Shown piece by piece: positions 34,954 to 44,478 of a DNA stretch of 64,000 nucleotides. The DNA is from Candidatus Fermentithermobacillus carboniphilus. GTDB lineage: Bacteria > Bacillota > Sulfobacillia > Fermentithermobacillales > Fermentithermobacillaceae. The stretch spans positions 747,217 through 811,216 of the forward strand of contig CP062796.1 in NCBI GenBank assembly GCA_018208355.1. Reading direction: 5' to 3'. The notes below the pieces were generated by a model. That model worked only from the letters and a program-made list of their open reading frames with translations, ran no database searches and was not told the DNA's origin. Position 1 is the first letter of the stretch. Each line of letters starts with the position of its first letter. The position numbers and the translations under genes are program-made.

Positions 34954-36342
34954 ATGGCATTTGAAAGTGCTAAGGCTATGTTGGGCGAAGCAGTGCTCAA
35001 ACAGGGACTCAGGTACCTGGCGAGCAATCCCGAGAAGAACCTCGTAAACCTCGTCAAGTGGGGGGAAGCCGTAGCGAGAGAAGAGTCTCACAAGAAGTAT
35101 GCCAGGACATGGGCCGAGATGTTCTCTGACGAGAAGAACAACTGGCGAAACTTTGCGATAAGGCTGATCCGTCAAACCTCCCCTAAGGTAAGAGAAAAAC
35201 TCGGGGTCAACTTCTTCGTAAACGCCGGCATCTTGTACCCGGCAAGGCAAAGAGAAGCAGAGAAAAAGTACGGAATCCACGTGCCGTGGGCGTTACTCAT
35301 CGACCCAACTGGTAAATGCAACCTCAGGTGTAAGGGATGCTGGGCAGCAGAGTATGATAGAACTCAGGACATGGACTACGCGACCCTAGACAGAGTCTTG
35401 ACTGAGGCTGAAGACCTCGGTATCCACTTCATCGTGGTATCCGGAGGAGAACCCACTGTCCGCATGGATGATCTCATTTCGCTGGCCTCGAAGCACAACG
35501 AATCGGTATTTCACGTCTTCACCAACGGCACTCTTCTGACCAAGGAAGCCGCGAAAAAGTTCGCTGAACTCGGTAACGTGACGTTCGCCATCAGCCTCGA
35601 AGGATTCGAAGAATCCACCGATGCAAGGCGGGGAAAAGGCGTATTCCAAAAAATCATGGCCGCCATGGATAACCTACGGGAAGCAGGCATTGTGTTTGGT
35701 TTTTCGGCCACCTATACCCGGGCCAACACCGAGGAAATCGCGAGCGACCGGTTCATCGATCTAATGATCGAAAAAGGCTGCGTCCTGGGGTGGCTCTTCA
35801 CATATGTACCGGTGGGCGGCGGTGCCGACCTGGAGTACATGGCCACGCCTGAACAGAGGGCCTACATGTACCGGCAGGTCCAGAGATGGCGCAAGGAAAA
35901 ACCCATCTTCGTGGCAGACTTCTGGAACGACGGTCCCGCAGTAGGCGGCTGCATCGCTGGCGGCAGGAATTACTTCCACATAAACGCCATGGGCGACGTG
36001 GAACCCTGCGCCTTTGTGCACTACGCCAACGTGAACATAAAGAATACGACACTGGTCGAGGCATTGAAGTGCCCGCTTTTCAAAGCGTACCAGGCAAATC
36101 AGCCCTTCAACGAGAACCTGATGAGGCCATGTCCTATCATTGACAATCCGGAAAAACTCGAGAAGATCGTCAATGAAACGGGGGCTTACCCGACCCAGAA
36201 AAACGGCGTCACCGCGACCGAACTCTGCAGGCCGCTTTACGGATACGCCGAAGCGTGGGGCAAAGTGGCCGACAAGATATGGGCTGAGATGAAAGAATCC
36301 TCCCTTGCGTCAAGCGTGGCAGGAGACATGGGTGAAAGGTAA
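34954..36342 (+). CDS. Radical SAM protein with SPASM-like C-terminal cysteines
   Basis: 462 residues. The radical SAM cluster motif CxxxCxxC is at residues 122-129 (CNLRCKGC), preceded by about 120 residues of helical N-terminal sequence. SAM-binding features follow: FIVVSGGEPTVR (GGE motif) and VTFAISLEGFEESTDARRG. C-terminal Cys in VGGCIAGG, DVEPCAFVHY, MRPCPIID and ATELCRPLYG would hold one or more auxiliary iron-sulfur clusters. Such enzymes modify peptides, proteins or small molecules; no precursor peptide is evident beside it, and the long N-terminal extension is unlike classic RiPP maturases. The ATG at 34954 has GGGGGA six bases before it. A terminator follows at 36361. Confidence 0.9.
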   Translation: MAFESAKAMLGEAVLKQGLRYLASNPEKNLVNLVKWGEAVAREESHKKYARTWAEMFSDEKNNWRNFAIRLIRQTSPKVREKLGVNFFVNAGILYPARQREAEKKYGIHVPWALLIDPTGKCNLRCKGCWAAEYDRTQDMDYATLDRVLTEAEDLGIHFIVVSGGEPTVRMDDLISLASKHNESVFHVFTNGTLLTKEAAKKFAELGNVTFAISLEGFEESTDARRGKGVFQKIMAAMDNLREAGIVFGFSATYTRANTEEIASDRFIDLMIEKGCVLGWLFTYVPVGGGADLEYMATPEQRAYMYRQVQRWRKEKPIFVADFWNDGPAVGGCIAGGRNYFHINAMGDVEPCAFVHYANVNIKNTTLVEALKCPLFKAYQANQPFNENLMRPCPIIDNPEKLEKIVNETGAYPTQKNGVTATELCRPLYGYAEAWGKVADKIWAEMKESSLASSVAGDMGER

Positions 36343-36360
36343 CATCAGCGTTCTCAGGGC

Positions 36361-36397
36361 GGGGGACCTCGGTCGGCTCCCAAATGCCAGGTCCCCC
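36361..36397 (+). terminator. Terminator after the radical SAM gene
   Basis: GGGGGACCT (36361-36369) pairs with AGGTCCCCC (36389-36397), followed by AATTCTTT, 18 bp after the stop codon. Confidence 0.75.
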
Positions 36398-36765
36398 AAT
36401 TCTTTGAGCTGGGGCCGCAATCGACCTTCGCGAGTTTCTTTTCGGGACCCAGGTGCGTGCATAGTTTTTCCTCAAAAACCTCTTGCATCGACTCACCCCG
36501 CGTTTTCTCCTGATGCAGGCCTTCTTAGTAGATGAACGAAGCACCGAATGAGGTTCGAGACCGTAGACTCTCGAACGTAAACGCTACAGGACACGGCTTG
36601 AAGTCCTGCAAGAATTCTCCTCCAAAAAGGAGGTGGGAGCCTAATTCATGTAGAATGAATAAGCGATCAACTACGTGTTCGGAAAACCGGACGTGAGGCA
36701 CTTCGAGAACATCTAGGCAAAGTTGTATTATATTTTTTGTTCTCTGGCAGTGCTGGAGGAGGAAG
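36398..36765. other. Intergenic stretch before cheX with possible IS end
   Basis: No gene seen. A hairpin CCTCC-AAAAA-GGAGG (36619-36633), followed by TGGGAGCC and an AT-rich run, resembles the right end of IS200/IS605-type elements, but no transposase is beside it. An AT-rich TATTAT near 36728 could be the -10 of the cheX promoter without a clear -35. Confidence 0.4.
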
Positions 36766-37269
36766 TTGTCTGTGTTTCACGCTGACCTCGTCAACCCGTT
36801 TCTCCAAGGTGCCGTTGAATTCTTCAAAAGCGAGCTCAATACCTGCATCGATAGAGGGAAATTGAGACTGGAAGCTTCACGGGCTACTCCGCAACAGGTG
36901 AATATCATCGTAGCCGTGACGGGAGATGCGGAAGGGCTGGTTCTTTACTCAATGACCGAACGCACGGCGAAAAACATCGCGTCAACCATGACGGGTTCTC
37001 CTGTTCCGGTGTTCGATGAGCTCGCCGAGTCCGCCCTCGCCGAAATGGGGAACATCATCACGGGTCAGGCCGCCGCCGGGCTTGAGAAAATGGGCTTTAC
37101 CTGTAGAATATCACCTCCAGCGCTCGTATACGGGGAAGGAACTATCATATCCACCGTCGATATCAAAAGACTCGTAGTCCCCATAAGGATCGAATCCCTT
37201 GGGGACCTCGATATATCGATAGCGCTGCGGAAAAGCGACTGCGCTCTGACTGCCAAGGCCAGCGGCTAA
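36766..37269 (+). CDS. cheX: Chemotaxis protein CheX (CheY-P phosphatase family)
   Basis: A 167-residue protein with the CheX/CheC phosphatase signature E-x-x-N in SALAEMGNIITGQAAAGLEKMG, flanked by the strand pairs typical of the fold (PQQVNIIVAVTGDAEGLVLY and LVVPIRIESLGDLDISIALR). CheX dephosphorylates CheY-P, or acts on other receiver domains. There are no other chemotaxis genes in the window, so it may serve receiver proteins such as those at 43.6-44.9 kb; that is speculation. Start TTG at 36766 (GGAGG, 6-base spacer) or GTG at 36772. It converges on leuS, 60 bp away. Confidence 0.85.
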   Translation: MSVFHADLVNPFLQGAVEFFKSELNTCIDRGKLRLEASRATPQQVNIIVAVTGDAEGLVLYSMTERTAKNIASTMTGSPVPVFDELAESALAEMGNIITGQAAAGLEKMGFTCRISPPALVYGEGTIISTVDIKRLVVPIRIESLGDLDISIALRKSDCALTAKASG

Positions 37270-37329
37270 GCTGGGGGGAAGGCCCGGAATCGGGCGGCCG
37301 AGTCCATAGGCTGGGAGCAGGCTTTCCCC

Positions 37330-39759
37330 TCATTTTACGACGATGCTGTATATCCTGCCGGGAACGTACACTTCTTTTACCACTTGCTTTCCATCGAGAT
37401 ACCGCCGGACCGATTCCTGTTCAAGGACCGCTTCTTTTACCTCGTCCTGCGGGGCGTTTCGCGGTACGGTGACAAGACCTCTCAGTTTCCCGTTGACCTG
37501 AACCGCTATTTCGACCACGTCTTCCACGGTCTTGCTTTCGTCCCACGTGGGCCACGACTGCTGGTAGATGTGGCCCTCAAACCCCACGCGTTCCCACATT
37601 TCTTCGGTAATGTGGGGCGCAACCGGGTTTAGGATTAGGAGGAGGGTTCTGAGTTCTCCCCTGGTGATGCGCCCCGCGTCGTGGAAATCGTTTACCAGGC
37701 TCATCATTGCCGCGACCGCCGTGTTGAACTTCATCCTCTCATAATCCAGGCTTACCTTCTTCACCGTCCGGTGCATGGCGGTCTCAAACTCGGGAGAATA
37801 CCCTTCCGGAGACGGACCGTCACCCACCAAGATGTCCTGGAGTTTCCACACTTTCTCCAAAAACCTCCGGCACCCTTTCACTCCCTGCTGGGACCATGGG
37901 ATCGCCTGGTCGAAGGCACCGATGAACATTTCATACACACGGAACGTGTCGGCCCCGAACTCCCTGACGATGTCGTCGGGGTTAATCACGTTCCCCCGGG
38001 ACTTGGACATCTTCTCGCCGTTCTCTCCCAAAATCATGCCGTGAGACGTTCTCTTCTTATACGGCTCAGGCGTAGGAACATAGCCCAAATCATAAAGGAA
38101 TTTGTGCCAGAAGCGGGAGTACAGAAGGTGAAGCGTCGTGTGCTCCATTCCGCCGTTGTACCAGTCAACCGGGAGCCAGTACTTGAGTTCCTCCATGCTG
38201 GCAAATTCCCTATCATTGTGCGGGTCCGTGTACCTCAGGAAATACCATGACGAACCCGCCCACTGGGGCATCGTATCGGTTTCCCTCCTGGCGGGCCCGC
38301 CACACCTGGGGCAGGTCGTATTGACCCAGTCGGTGACTTTCGCCAGAGGAGATTCGCCTGTCTCTGTGGGGACGTAGTCCTCAAGGGGCGGCAGGATAAC
38401 CGGAAGCTCTTCTTCAGGCACAGGGACCCAGCCGCACTTCTCGCAGTGGACTAGGGGGATCGGCTCTCCCCAGTAGCGCTGCCTTGAGAATACCCAGTCC
38501 CGGAGTTTGTAGTTGACCGTCCTCTTCCCGATGCCTTTCTCTTCGAGCCACAGGATCATCTTCTCTATCGCTTCTTTCACCGTGAGGCCGTTGAGAAAGC
38601 CTGAGTTCACAAGGATCCCGGATTCGGTGTCGGTGTACGCCTCCTTTTCGATGTCGCCGCCCTTGACAACTTCTACAATGGGTAGGTTGAACTTTTTAGC
38701 AAACTCCCAGTCCCTCGCATCGTGCCCCGGTACGCCCATGATGGCGCCGGTGCCGTACGACATGAGGACGTAATCGGATATCCATACAGGGATCTCTTTC
38801 CCTGTGGCCGGATTAATGGCCGTGAACCCTTTCAAGGGCACCCCGGTCTTTTCCCTGGCTATCTCAGTTCTCTCGAAATCTGATTTCTTCATGGCCTCGG
38901 CCCGGTACGCCTCGACTTCATCCCAGTTGGCGATCCTGTCTTTGAACTCGTCAACGAATGGGTGTTCCGGAGAAAGGACCATGTAAGTCGCACCAAACAG
39001 AGTATCAGGCCGGGTGGAGAAAACCCTTATTTTCTTATCGGAATTCGGGATGGAAAAGTCGATTTCAGCACCTTCCGAACGACCTATCCAGTTCCTTTGC
39101 TGTATTTTCACTTTCTCGATGTAATCCACAAGTTCGAGATCGTCGAGGAGCTTTTGGGCGTATTCGGTGATCCTGAGCATCCACTGGCTCTTGACTTTCC
39201 TTATGACCTCTCCTCCGCAACGCTCGCAACGCCCGTTGACCACTTCTTCGTTGGCAAGACCCACCTTGCATTGCGTGCAGAAGTTTATGGGCATCTCGGC
39301 TTTGTAAGCAAGTCCCTTTTCGAAAAACTTGAGGAAAATCCACTGAGTCCAGCGGTAATAGTTGGGGTCGGTTGTGTTTATCTCCCTTGACCAGTCGAAG
39401 GAAAATCCCAGAGACTTGAGCTGCTGCTTGAAGCGAGCGATGTTTTTTTCCGTGACTATCCTGGGATGAATCTTGTGTTTCATGGCATAATTTTCAGTCG
39501 GAAGTCCGAACGCATCCCAGCCGATGGGGAAAAGCACGTTGTAACCCTGCATTCGCCTCTTGCGGGCAATGATGTCCATGGCCGTATTGCTCCGGGGGTG
39601 GCCGACGTGAAGCCCTTCACCCGATGGGTACGGGAATTCTATGAGGACGTAGTATTTGGGCTTTGAATGGTCTCGACTCGCCCTGAATACTCCCTCTTTT
39701 TCCCATATATCCTGCCACTTCTTTTCTATTTCGGCCGGGTTGTAGTCACTAACTGCCAT
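37330..39759 (-). CDS. leuS: Leucyl-tRNA synthetase
   Basis: An 809-residue class I synthetase. HIGH is present as HVGHP in [22 protein letters not shown] in [16 protein letters not shown]. The editing domain between them contains the conserved threonine-rich [14 protein letters not shown] and [13 protein letters not shown]. Zinc-type Cys pairs occur in [19 protein letters not shown] and [15 protein letters not shown]. The C-terminal anticodon-binding domain ends [18 protein letters not shown]. The ATG at 39759 is preceded by GGAGGAG and begins at the domain ([16 protein letters not shown]). No T-box leader was found upstream, where many Bacillota leuS genes have one. Confidence 0.98.
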   Translation of the reverse strand: MAVSDYNPAEIEKKWQDIWEKEGVFRASRDHSKPKYYVLIEFPYPSGEGLHVGHPRSNTAMDIIARKRRMQGYNVLFPIGWDAFGLPTENYAMKHKIHPRIVTEKNIARFKQQLKSLGFSFDWSREINTTDPNYYRWTQWIFLKFFEKGLAYKAEMPINFCTQCKVGLANEEVVNGRCERCGGEVIRKVKSQWMLRITEYAQKLLDDLELVDYIEKVKIQQRNWIGRSEGAEIDFSIPNSDKKIRVFSTRPDTLFGATYMVLSPEHPFVDEFKDRIANWDEVEAYRAEAMKKSDFERTEIAREKTGVPLKGFTAINPATGKEIPVWISDYVLMSYGTGAIMGVPGHDARDWEFAKKFNLPIVEVVKGGDIEKEAYTDTESGILVNSGFLNGLTVKEAIEKMILWLEEKGIGKRTVNYKLRDWVFSRQRYWGEPIPLVHCEKCGWVPVPEEELPVILPPLEDYVPTETGESPLAKVTDWVNTTCPRCGGPARRETDTMPQWAGSSWYFLRYTDPHNDREFASMEELKYWLPVDWYNGGMEHTTLHLLYSRFWHKFLYDLGYVPTPEPYKKRTSHGMILGENGEKMSKSRGNVINPDDIVREFGADTFRVYEMFIGAFDQAIPWSQQGVKGCRRFLEKVWKLQDILVGDGPSPEGYSPEFETAMHRTVKKVSLDYERMKFNTAVAAMMSLVNDFHDAGRITRGELRTLLLILNPVAPHITEEMWERVGFEGHIYQQSWPTWDESKTVEDVVEIAVQVNGKLRGLVTVPRNAPQDEVKEAVLEQESVRRYLDGKQVVKEVYVPGRIYSIVVK

Positions 39760-39891
39760 CTCAGCTCCTCCTCGCGCGCACTTCGCTAACGTGTAATCTA
39801 CTACAGGAGTAGGCACCTTACGCGCTCTGAGTCGCGCATGGGATGCGCTTTTCATGTAATGCTACCACGAAACTCGCCAGAATGCGAGGGA

Positions 39892-39919
39892 TCGGGGAAA
39901 CGGGGTCGGGGAAACGGGG
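39892..39919. repeat. Perfect 14-bp tandem duplication upstream of leuS
   Basis: TCGGGGAAACGGGG occurs twice in direct succession (39892-39905 and 39906-39919), about 130 bp upstream of leuS. It lies in the possible leader region; no function is evident. Confidence 0.7.
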
Positions 39920-39972
39920 AATGTGCCGAAGCAATTTTAAAGACCCGTAGCACGGCATATTGAAGCGATTTC

Positions 39973-40530
39973 CTAGGCTAACTTCTTGGCTTTCCACGCC
40001 CAATAGCCCAGGTAACCCGCGGCCATCGCGAGCACCACAGAGAGGATAACTCTCTCCCTGGAGATGGGATGAAGGATGGTCTTGCCGGATTCCAGAACGG
40101 TAAGACTTTCCGCGTGGACGTCCGGGTCGCCATTGTGAAGAGGACACGAAATAGAAAATACCCCTATAACTTCTACGGTATCCCCCTTGTGAGAGTAGTC
40201 TCCTAGATGTTGGATCTTCTGAGCAAACTCGCGCGGCATGAAAACCCCGATGGCTCCCGTGGAATCAAGCACGTTAACCCACGCGTGCTGGCCGCGGTAC
40301 ATGATGTCCCCGATAGCTTCCCCCGAAAAAACCACTTTCCTCCCGTTGTACTCTGAAGACCGACCCGCAAGGTCCTGTATTTTAACTCTCACCGCTTCTC
40401 CCGACAGGGCGTTGCCGGATGGTGAGGCATCAGCCCTTGACAGAGCGCCTGCCACCAAGAAGACGAAGACGACCGGCAAGACAGCGGTGACCGTGAGAAT
40501 AAACTTCGCCAGTTTCCAACGCACCCTCAT
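39973..40530 (-). CDS. Membrane-anchored OB-fold-like protein of the trk locus
   Basis: 185 residues. A membrane segment or uncleaved signal near the N-terminus (FILTVTAVLPVVFVFLVAGAL) is followed by an extracytoplasmic domain of alternating strands (RKVVFSGEAIGDIMYRGQHA, WVNVLDSTGAIGVFMPREFA, GDTVEVIGVFSISCPLHNG) resembling an OB-fold, then a C-terminal membrane helix (RVILSVVLAMAAGYLGYWAW) ending in Lys-rich residues. Its function is unknown. The ATG overlaps the trkH stop as ATGA, so it is translated with trkH and may be an accessory part of the potassium transporter. No catalytic motif is seen. Confidence 0.7.
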   Translation of the reverse strand: MRVRWKLAKFILTVTAVLPVVFVFLVAGALSRADASPSGNALSGEAVRVKIQDLAGRSSEYNGRKVVFSGEAIGDIMYRGQHAWVNVLDSTGAIGVFMPREFAQKIQHLGDYSHKGDTVEVIGVFSISCPLHNGDPDVHAESLTVLESGKTILHPISRERVILSVVLAMAAGYLGYWAWKAKKLA

Positions 40531-42038
40531 CTTCTTCCAAACCTCCACAAGATCGCGAAGAAAACGAAGACTGACATGAACTCCAGGCGTGCCATCCACA
40601 TCATAAGGATGTAAAGGATCTTGAGGGGCCAGGGCATGAGAGGCGAAGTGAGTCCGCTGGAAAGGCCCACGTTTCCGGTCACGGAGCCGGCCTCGAATAT
40701 GGCCATAGGAAGAGGGTATCCGTAGGCCACCCCGGCCACGGTCCCTATGGTGAAGATGACGATGTACAGGAGAATTATCAGCGCAGCGACTTTTACGTTG
40801 CGGTCTTCCAGGGGAGAATCCTGGCCCATGTGAACCTTCTCGACGATGACGGCAGATTCCGGGGCCATCAGTTTCCTTACCTCCATCCGGATCGCCTTGG
40901 CCACCACCCCGACGCGCACACCTTTGAACCCTCCTGCCGTGGAACTGGCACTCCCTCCAAAGAGCATGGCCAGAGTCATGGCTAGTAGCACAACCGTGGG
41001 CCAGTGATAAACGAACTGTTGTGGGAAGATATTGGAAAAACCGGTCGTCGTCTGCGCAGATATGAACTGATATACGATACGCCTTGCAAGGGATAATGCG
41101 TCGCTGTAAACTCCCGCAGTTACGGTCGACAAGAAGCCTACCAGCGTGAACAGACTAAGTGTGACGAAGAAAACTCTAGTCTCTAGGTTTCTATAAATCT
41201 CGCTCCTTTTTCCCGTCCAAATAGCGAAGTGAAGCCCGAAGTTGAAAGAACCCGCTATCATGATGGGTACCGTGACAGCCTCGAGCAGGAAACTATGGTA
41301 GTACATGATGTTCTGTGACTGGGGCGCAAACCCTCCAGTACTCCAGGCACCCATGAAAATCCAAAGACCGTGCAAAAATGCCCTGACCGGCTTCAGGCCA
41401 ATGGCCAATCCGGACAGCCATAACGCAACCGTACCAACAATCAACCAGACAACACTGATGAACCAGATCGCCCGGGCGGTCTGGCCGACACTGGGCATGA
41501 GCCTCTCATCCTTCGCTTCCCCAACGTACAGTTTGAAGGCGCCCGGCAGTCCCTTGGAAAGGACGGTGAGCGCCAGGACAACCATCCCTTGTCCTCCCAG
41601 GTACGTCAGGATATGCCGCCACATGTTGATCGAGTTGGGGATGTGGTCTAGATCCTGCACCAGTACGACACCGGTAGTCGTGAATCCGCTCATCACATCG
41701 AAAAGCGCGTCCACAAAGGCACCCCAGTGACCGCTCAGGTAGTACGGCACGGCGGCGAGAAACATCAACACCAGCCACGAAAACGCTGCCACTGTGAAAC
41801 CTAGCATCCAGGTAAGGCCTCGCTGAGAAGGCCGGCCTATGAGGAGAAAGATAAACCCGACGCAAAAGCTGAGAGAAGACCCTATCAAGAAATCAAATAG
41901 GGAGGGCCATTCGCCGAAGACCAGGGCTGTAACCGCCGGGATGAGCATGAGCCCCCCCATCCACAACACAACTTTGCCGGTATAGAAAAAAATGCCAAGA
42001 ACGTCGGAACGGGTTAGTCGGTACGTCACTTTGATCAC
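40527..42038 (-). CDS. trkH: Trk-type potassium uptake membrane subunit TrkH
   Basis: A 503-residue membrane protein of the TrkH/KtrB superfamily, with four pore repeats. Selectivity-filter glycines are visible in FDVMSGFTTTGVVLVQDLDH, MGAWSTGGFAPQSQN, SAQTTTGFSNIFPQQ and GSVTGNVGLSSGLTSP. About ten hydrophobic segments span the chain. It conducts potassium across the cytoplasmic membrane together with TrkA gating rings, two of which are encoded just upstream. The GTG at 42038 follows GAGGT. The order is trkA-trkA-small membrane protein-trkH-OB-like protein, all on the minus strand. Confidence 0.95.
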   Translation of the reverse strand: MIKVTYRLTRSDVLGIFFYTGKVVLWMGGLMLIPAVTALVFGEWPSLFDFLIGSSLSFCVGFIFLLIGRPSQRGLTWMLGFTVAAFSWLVLMFLAAVPYYLSGHWGAFVDALFDVMSGFTTTGVVLVQDLDHIPNSINMWRHILTYLGGQGMVVLALTVLSKGLPGAFKLYVGEAKDERLMPSVGQTARAIWFISVVWLIVGTVALWLSGLAIGLKPVRAFLHGLWIFMGAWSTGGFAPQSQNIMYYHSFLLEAVTVPIMIAGSFNFGLHFAIWTGKRSEIYRNLETRVFFVTLSLFTLVGFLSTVTAGVYSDALSLARRIVYQFISAQTTTGFSNIFPQQFVYHWPTVVLLAMTLAMLFGGSASSTAGGFKGVRVGVVAKAIRMEVRKLMAPESAVIVEKVHMGQDSPLEDRNVKVAALIILLYIVIFTIGTVAGVAYGYPLPMAIFEAGSVTGNVGLSSGLTSPLMPWPLKILYILMMWMARLEFMSVFVFFAILWRFGRR

Positions 42039-42088
42039 CTTGAATCGAACCTCAGAAACACATTCTCATCTTGGCCCATTTTCATGGA

Positions 42089-42247
42089 TTAACGGAAGAT
42101 CTTCAGAACTACAAGCCCTAGTAAAGATAGGAAAATGGCAAAAGCTGCACCGCTTCCGGCCTCGGTGGCGATACCCAAAAGGATGTCTTTCAAACTCACC
42201 GAGGTTTTCCGGTTCGCTTGAGACCCAGGAGCCCACGGAGATCCCAT
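42089..42247 (-). CDS. 52-residue single-span membrane protein between trkA and trkH
   Basis: A small protein starting at ATG 42247 with an excellent ribosome binding site (AGGAGG, 9-base spacer), 13 bp after the upstream trkA gene and 50 bp before trkH. The sequence has a polar N-terminus (MGSPWAPGSQANRKTSVSLK) and a C-terminal membrane helix (GSGAAFAIFLSLLGLVVLKI). I do not recognise a family. Position and the strong translation signal argue for a real accessory subunit of the potassium transporter, comparable in size to small regulatory peptides of other ion transporters. It could be missed by standard gene calling. Confidence 0.7.
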   Translation of the reverse strand: MGSPWAPGSQANRKTSVSLKDILLGIATEAGSGAAFAIFLSLLGLVVLKIFR

Positions 42248-42260
42248 GAACTCACCCCTC

Positions 42261-42932
42261 CTACTTCCTTCTCCCCACGAGAACCTCCCGAAGTTCATCT
42301 TCCTGATCGGCCAACGTTATCGCGAGAACTATATCTCCCGGCTTCAGTACGGTATCCCCCCTTGGAAATATAGCCCGATCTTTCCTCAGGACCGTAACCA
42401 GGACGCAATCCACCGGGAGTTTTTGTCCGAGTTCTCTCACGGATTTTTCACAGGCCAATGAAGACTCATCGAGATCGACTTCAACCAGAGATATGTCGCC
42501 CCGATCAAAGCGGAGAAGCGTCTTGACCTTGTCCAAGATAACCTCGCGTTCGATCATCTTCGCGATCATCGAGGTACTTGAGACGGTGACGTCGATGCCC
42601 AGCGTGGAGAAGATTCTTTCGTTCTTGGGATTGTTGATCCTCGCTACCACTCTCTTGAGGTTAAAGTACTTTTTTGCGACCTGGCAAACTATGAGGTTCT
42701 CTTCGTCCTTGCCAGTGACTGCCGCCAACACGTCTGCCTCGTCGCATCCTGCATCAGCCAGGTCGTACTGGTTCGTGCCGTCACCGTTGATCACAAGTAT
42801 CCCCAGCTCCTCCGCCAGGCGTCTGGCGACATTTTCGTCTTTTTCAACCAACGAAACGGTATGTCTTGATTCCAGCAACGTCTTGACGAGGTAGTAACCT
42901 ACTTTTCCCCCACCGACAACGACGACCCTCAT
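42261..42932 (-). CDS. trkA: TrkA-family potassium channel gating protein (second copy)
   Basis: A 223-residue RCK protein: the N-terminal NAD-binding TrkA_N domain (MRVVVVGGGKVGYYLVKTLL, acid in VSLVEKDENVARRL, VINGDGTNQYDLADAG) and a C-terminal TrkA_C domain (ILDKVKTLLRFDRGDISLVE ... ILKPGDIVLAITLADQEDEL-like end, seen as VLKPGDIVLAITL). It forms gating rings under TrkH that respond to nucleotides. Its start overlaps the end of the other trkA by 4 bp (ATGA). The two TrkA halves as separate genes mimic the duplicated TrkA of proteobacteria. Confidence 0.95.
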   Translation of the reverse strand: MRVVVVGGGKVGYYLVKTLLESRHTVSLVEKDENVARRLAEELGILVINGDGTNQYDLADAGCDEADVLAAVTGKDEENLIVCQVAKKYFNLKRVVARINNPKNERIFSTLGIDVTVSSTSMIAKMIEREVILDKVKTLLRFDRGDISLVEVDLDESSLACEKSVRELGQKLPVDCVLVTVLRKDRAIFPRGDTVLKPGDIVLAITLADQEDELREVLVGRRK

Positions 42933-43621
42933 GATTTCAACGTCCCCCCGTTCTTCTTGCGATCTGGACGCGCAAGTCCCAAAAGCTCTAGCACCACATC
43001 TTCAGCGTCGATACGAATGATAGCTGTGAGGACGTCTCCCGGGGATATAATGTCGTCGTTTTCCGCCATAACCACGTGCCCTTCACGGTTTATGGATATC
43101 ACCCTAAACTTGCGGGGAATTGAGATCTCTCCGCAAGATTTACCGGCTATCGCTTCGGTGGCAGTAAAAGAGACGACATCAAGCAAACCCGCACCCAGAC
43201 TCATTTTCTTGTTGAAAAGACCCTCCAGGCGTAGGGCGTCCATTATCTCATGGACGCCTGTGTGTGTGATGCATATCGCCTCAATGCCGAGATCCCGGTA
43301 AATCTCCTCTTTTTGGGGCTCGAAGATCCTGGCCACCACTTTTTGCACATTGAAAATCTTCCTGGCAACCTGAGCGACCATCAGGTTGACGGTATCGGAA
43401 GACGTGACGGCGCAGACGAAATCGGCTTTCTCAATTCCCGCCTGTCTTAAGACCTCCTCGTCAATGCCGGTGCCGACCACGGTACTCCCGTTGAACCCAG
43501 AACCGAGCCGATCAAAGGCCTTTCGGTCCCTGTCTATCACCACTACATCGTGGCCTTCCTGAGAAAAGGCTGTCGCGAGAGCTGACCCCAGCCTGCCACA
43601 GCCAACTATTATCCCGTACAT
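42929..43621 (-). CDS. trkA: TrkA-family potassium channel gating protein (first copy)
   Basis: A 230-residue RCK protein with TrkA_N (MYGIIVGCGRLGSALATAFS, VVVIDRDRKAFDRL, STVVGTGIDEEVLRQAG) and TrkA_C (FTATEAIAGKSCGEISIPRK, RVISINREGHVVMAENDDII, SPGDVLTAIIRIDAEDVVLE) domains. It differs from the second copy in having Cys in the nucleotide loop (GCGRLG). The start overlaps the 3' end of the TPR response regulator by 13 bp, which ties potassium transport to the two-component genes upstream. Confidence 0.93.
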   Translation of the reverse strand: MYGIIVGCGRLGSALATAFSQEGHDVVVIDRDRKAFDRLGSGFNGSTVVGTGIDEEVLRQAGIEKADFVCAVTSSDTVNLMVAQVARKIFNVQKVVARIFEPQKEEIYRDLGIEAICITHTGVHEIMDALRLEGLFNKKMSLGAGLLDVVSFTATEAIAGKSCGEISIPRKFRVISINREGHVVMAENDDIISPGDVLTAIIRIDAEDVVLELLGLARPDRKKNGGTLKS

Positions 43622-44331
43622 TGCTTCTCCTGCTCCTTGATGAGTTCATCAACTTTGACAGATTCTCTCCTCCGGCTGAACATGACGGTTCTATCCAGGT
43701 TCTCAAGAGCCGGAGCGTATGATGGGTCGAGGGCCAGAGCTGCCCTGTACATACGCTGCGCATCAGACATATTGCCTCTAACTTCCATTATAATTCCCAT
43801 GAGGTTAAAGGGCTCCGGAACCGTGGGGTCGATTTTCACGGCATTTTTCAAGTACTCGTACGCCCTATCCAGGTCTCGTTCAACGATGGCTTTTTTCGCA
43901 TACTCGATGAACTGGCTCGCAGATGCAATATTCTTCTCGTCAAGGTTCTTCCGTTCCAAAACCCTTTTGACGATAGCCCTTATCTCTTCGGGAGTAAAAG
44001 GCTTTTGGATGTAATCCACCGCCCCCAGCTTCATTGCCTCGACGGCAGTCTCAACCGTGCCGAATCCGGTAATCATGATCACGGGCTGAGTAGGTTCTAT
44101 GGTCTTAATCCTTTTCAGAACCTCCATGCCGTCCGTACCCGGCATCTTCATGTCCAGCAACACCAGGTCGAAAGTATCTTCCGAGAACTTTTCCAGGCCG
44201 TGCTCACCGTCCACCGCAGTTACCACAGTGTGTCCGGCGCTCTCAAGGGCCTCTGAAATAGTCACGCGGATGGACTTATCATCGTCGACAAGGAGAATCT
44301 TACCGGTGATATCCTCGCTCACCACTTTCAT
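43609..44331 (-). CDS. Response regulator with receiver and TPR-like output
   Basis: 240 residues. The receiver domain (about 10-125) has ILLVDDDKSIRVTISEAL, the phospho-acceptor Asp in FDLVLLDMKMPGTDG, Thr-type switch in PVIMITGFGTVETAV and the Lys in VDYIQKPFTPEEI. The C-terminal part (SQFIEYAKKAIVERDLDRAY, EYLKNAVKIDPTVPEPFNLM, DAQRMYRAALALDPSYAPAL) is a run of TPR repeats rather than a DNA-binding domain, so output is by protein contact. It is followed with a 13-bp overlap by trkA, suggesting control of potassium uptake or a related process by phosphorylation. Confidence 0.9.
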   Translation of the reverse strand: MKVVSEDITGKILLVDDDKSIRVTISEALESAGHTVVTAVDGEHGLEKFSEDTFDLVLLDMKMPGTDGMEVLKRIKTIEPTQPVIMITGFGTVETAVEAMKLGAVDYIQKPFTPEEIRAIVKRVLERKNLDEKNIASASQFIEYAKKAIVERDLDRAYEYLKNAVKIDPTVPEPFNLMGIIMEVRGNMSDAQRMYRAALALDPSYAPALENLDRTVMFSRRRESVKVDELIKEQEKQCTG

Positions 44332-44392
44332 CTCCCTTCCTGTTCAATTGATTCTCTCACAACCGGCCAGGGCGATCAACAGCCCGCAAAAT

Positions 44393-44443
44393 CTGCTCTA
44401 TTCGCGTTCCCCAGCCACTTCACCTACTGAAACTTTACAGCCC
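44393..44443 (-). repeat. Dispersed repeat, copy B
   Basis: Second copy of the element at 33414-33466, sharing CTGCTCTATTCGCGTTCC followed by CAGCCACTTCACC and CTGAAACTTTACA with few changes. On the minus strand it lies 36 bp after the stop of the response regulator gene at 44479 and about 60 bp before the next gene. Confidence 0.7.
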
Positions 44444-44478
44444 AATAAGCCCTTCCGGGCCCAAAGTCCAATCCATTC

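Noticed and set aside
37760-39972. Searched for a T-box leader upstream of leuS
   Set aside because: No specifier-loop or AGGGTGGNACCGCG-type antiterminator sequence is present in the 213 bp upstream.
33414-44443. The repeat pair as part of a CRISPR array
   Set aside because: Only two copies 11 kb apart without spacer structure, and no cas genes in the window.
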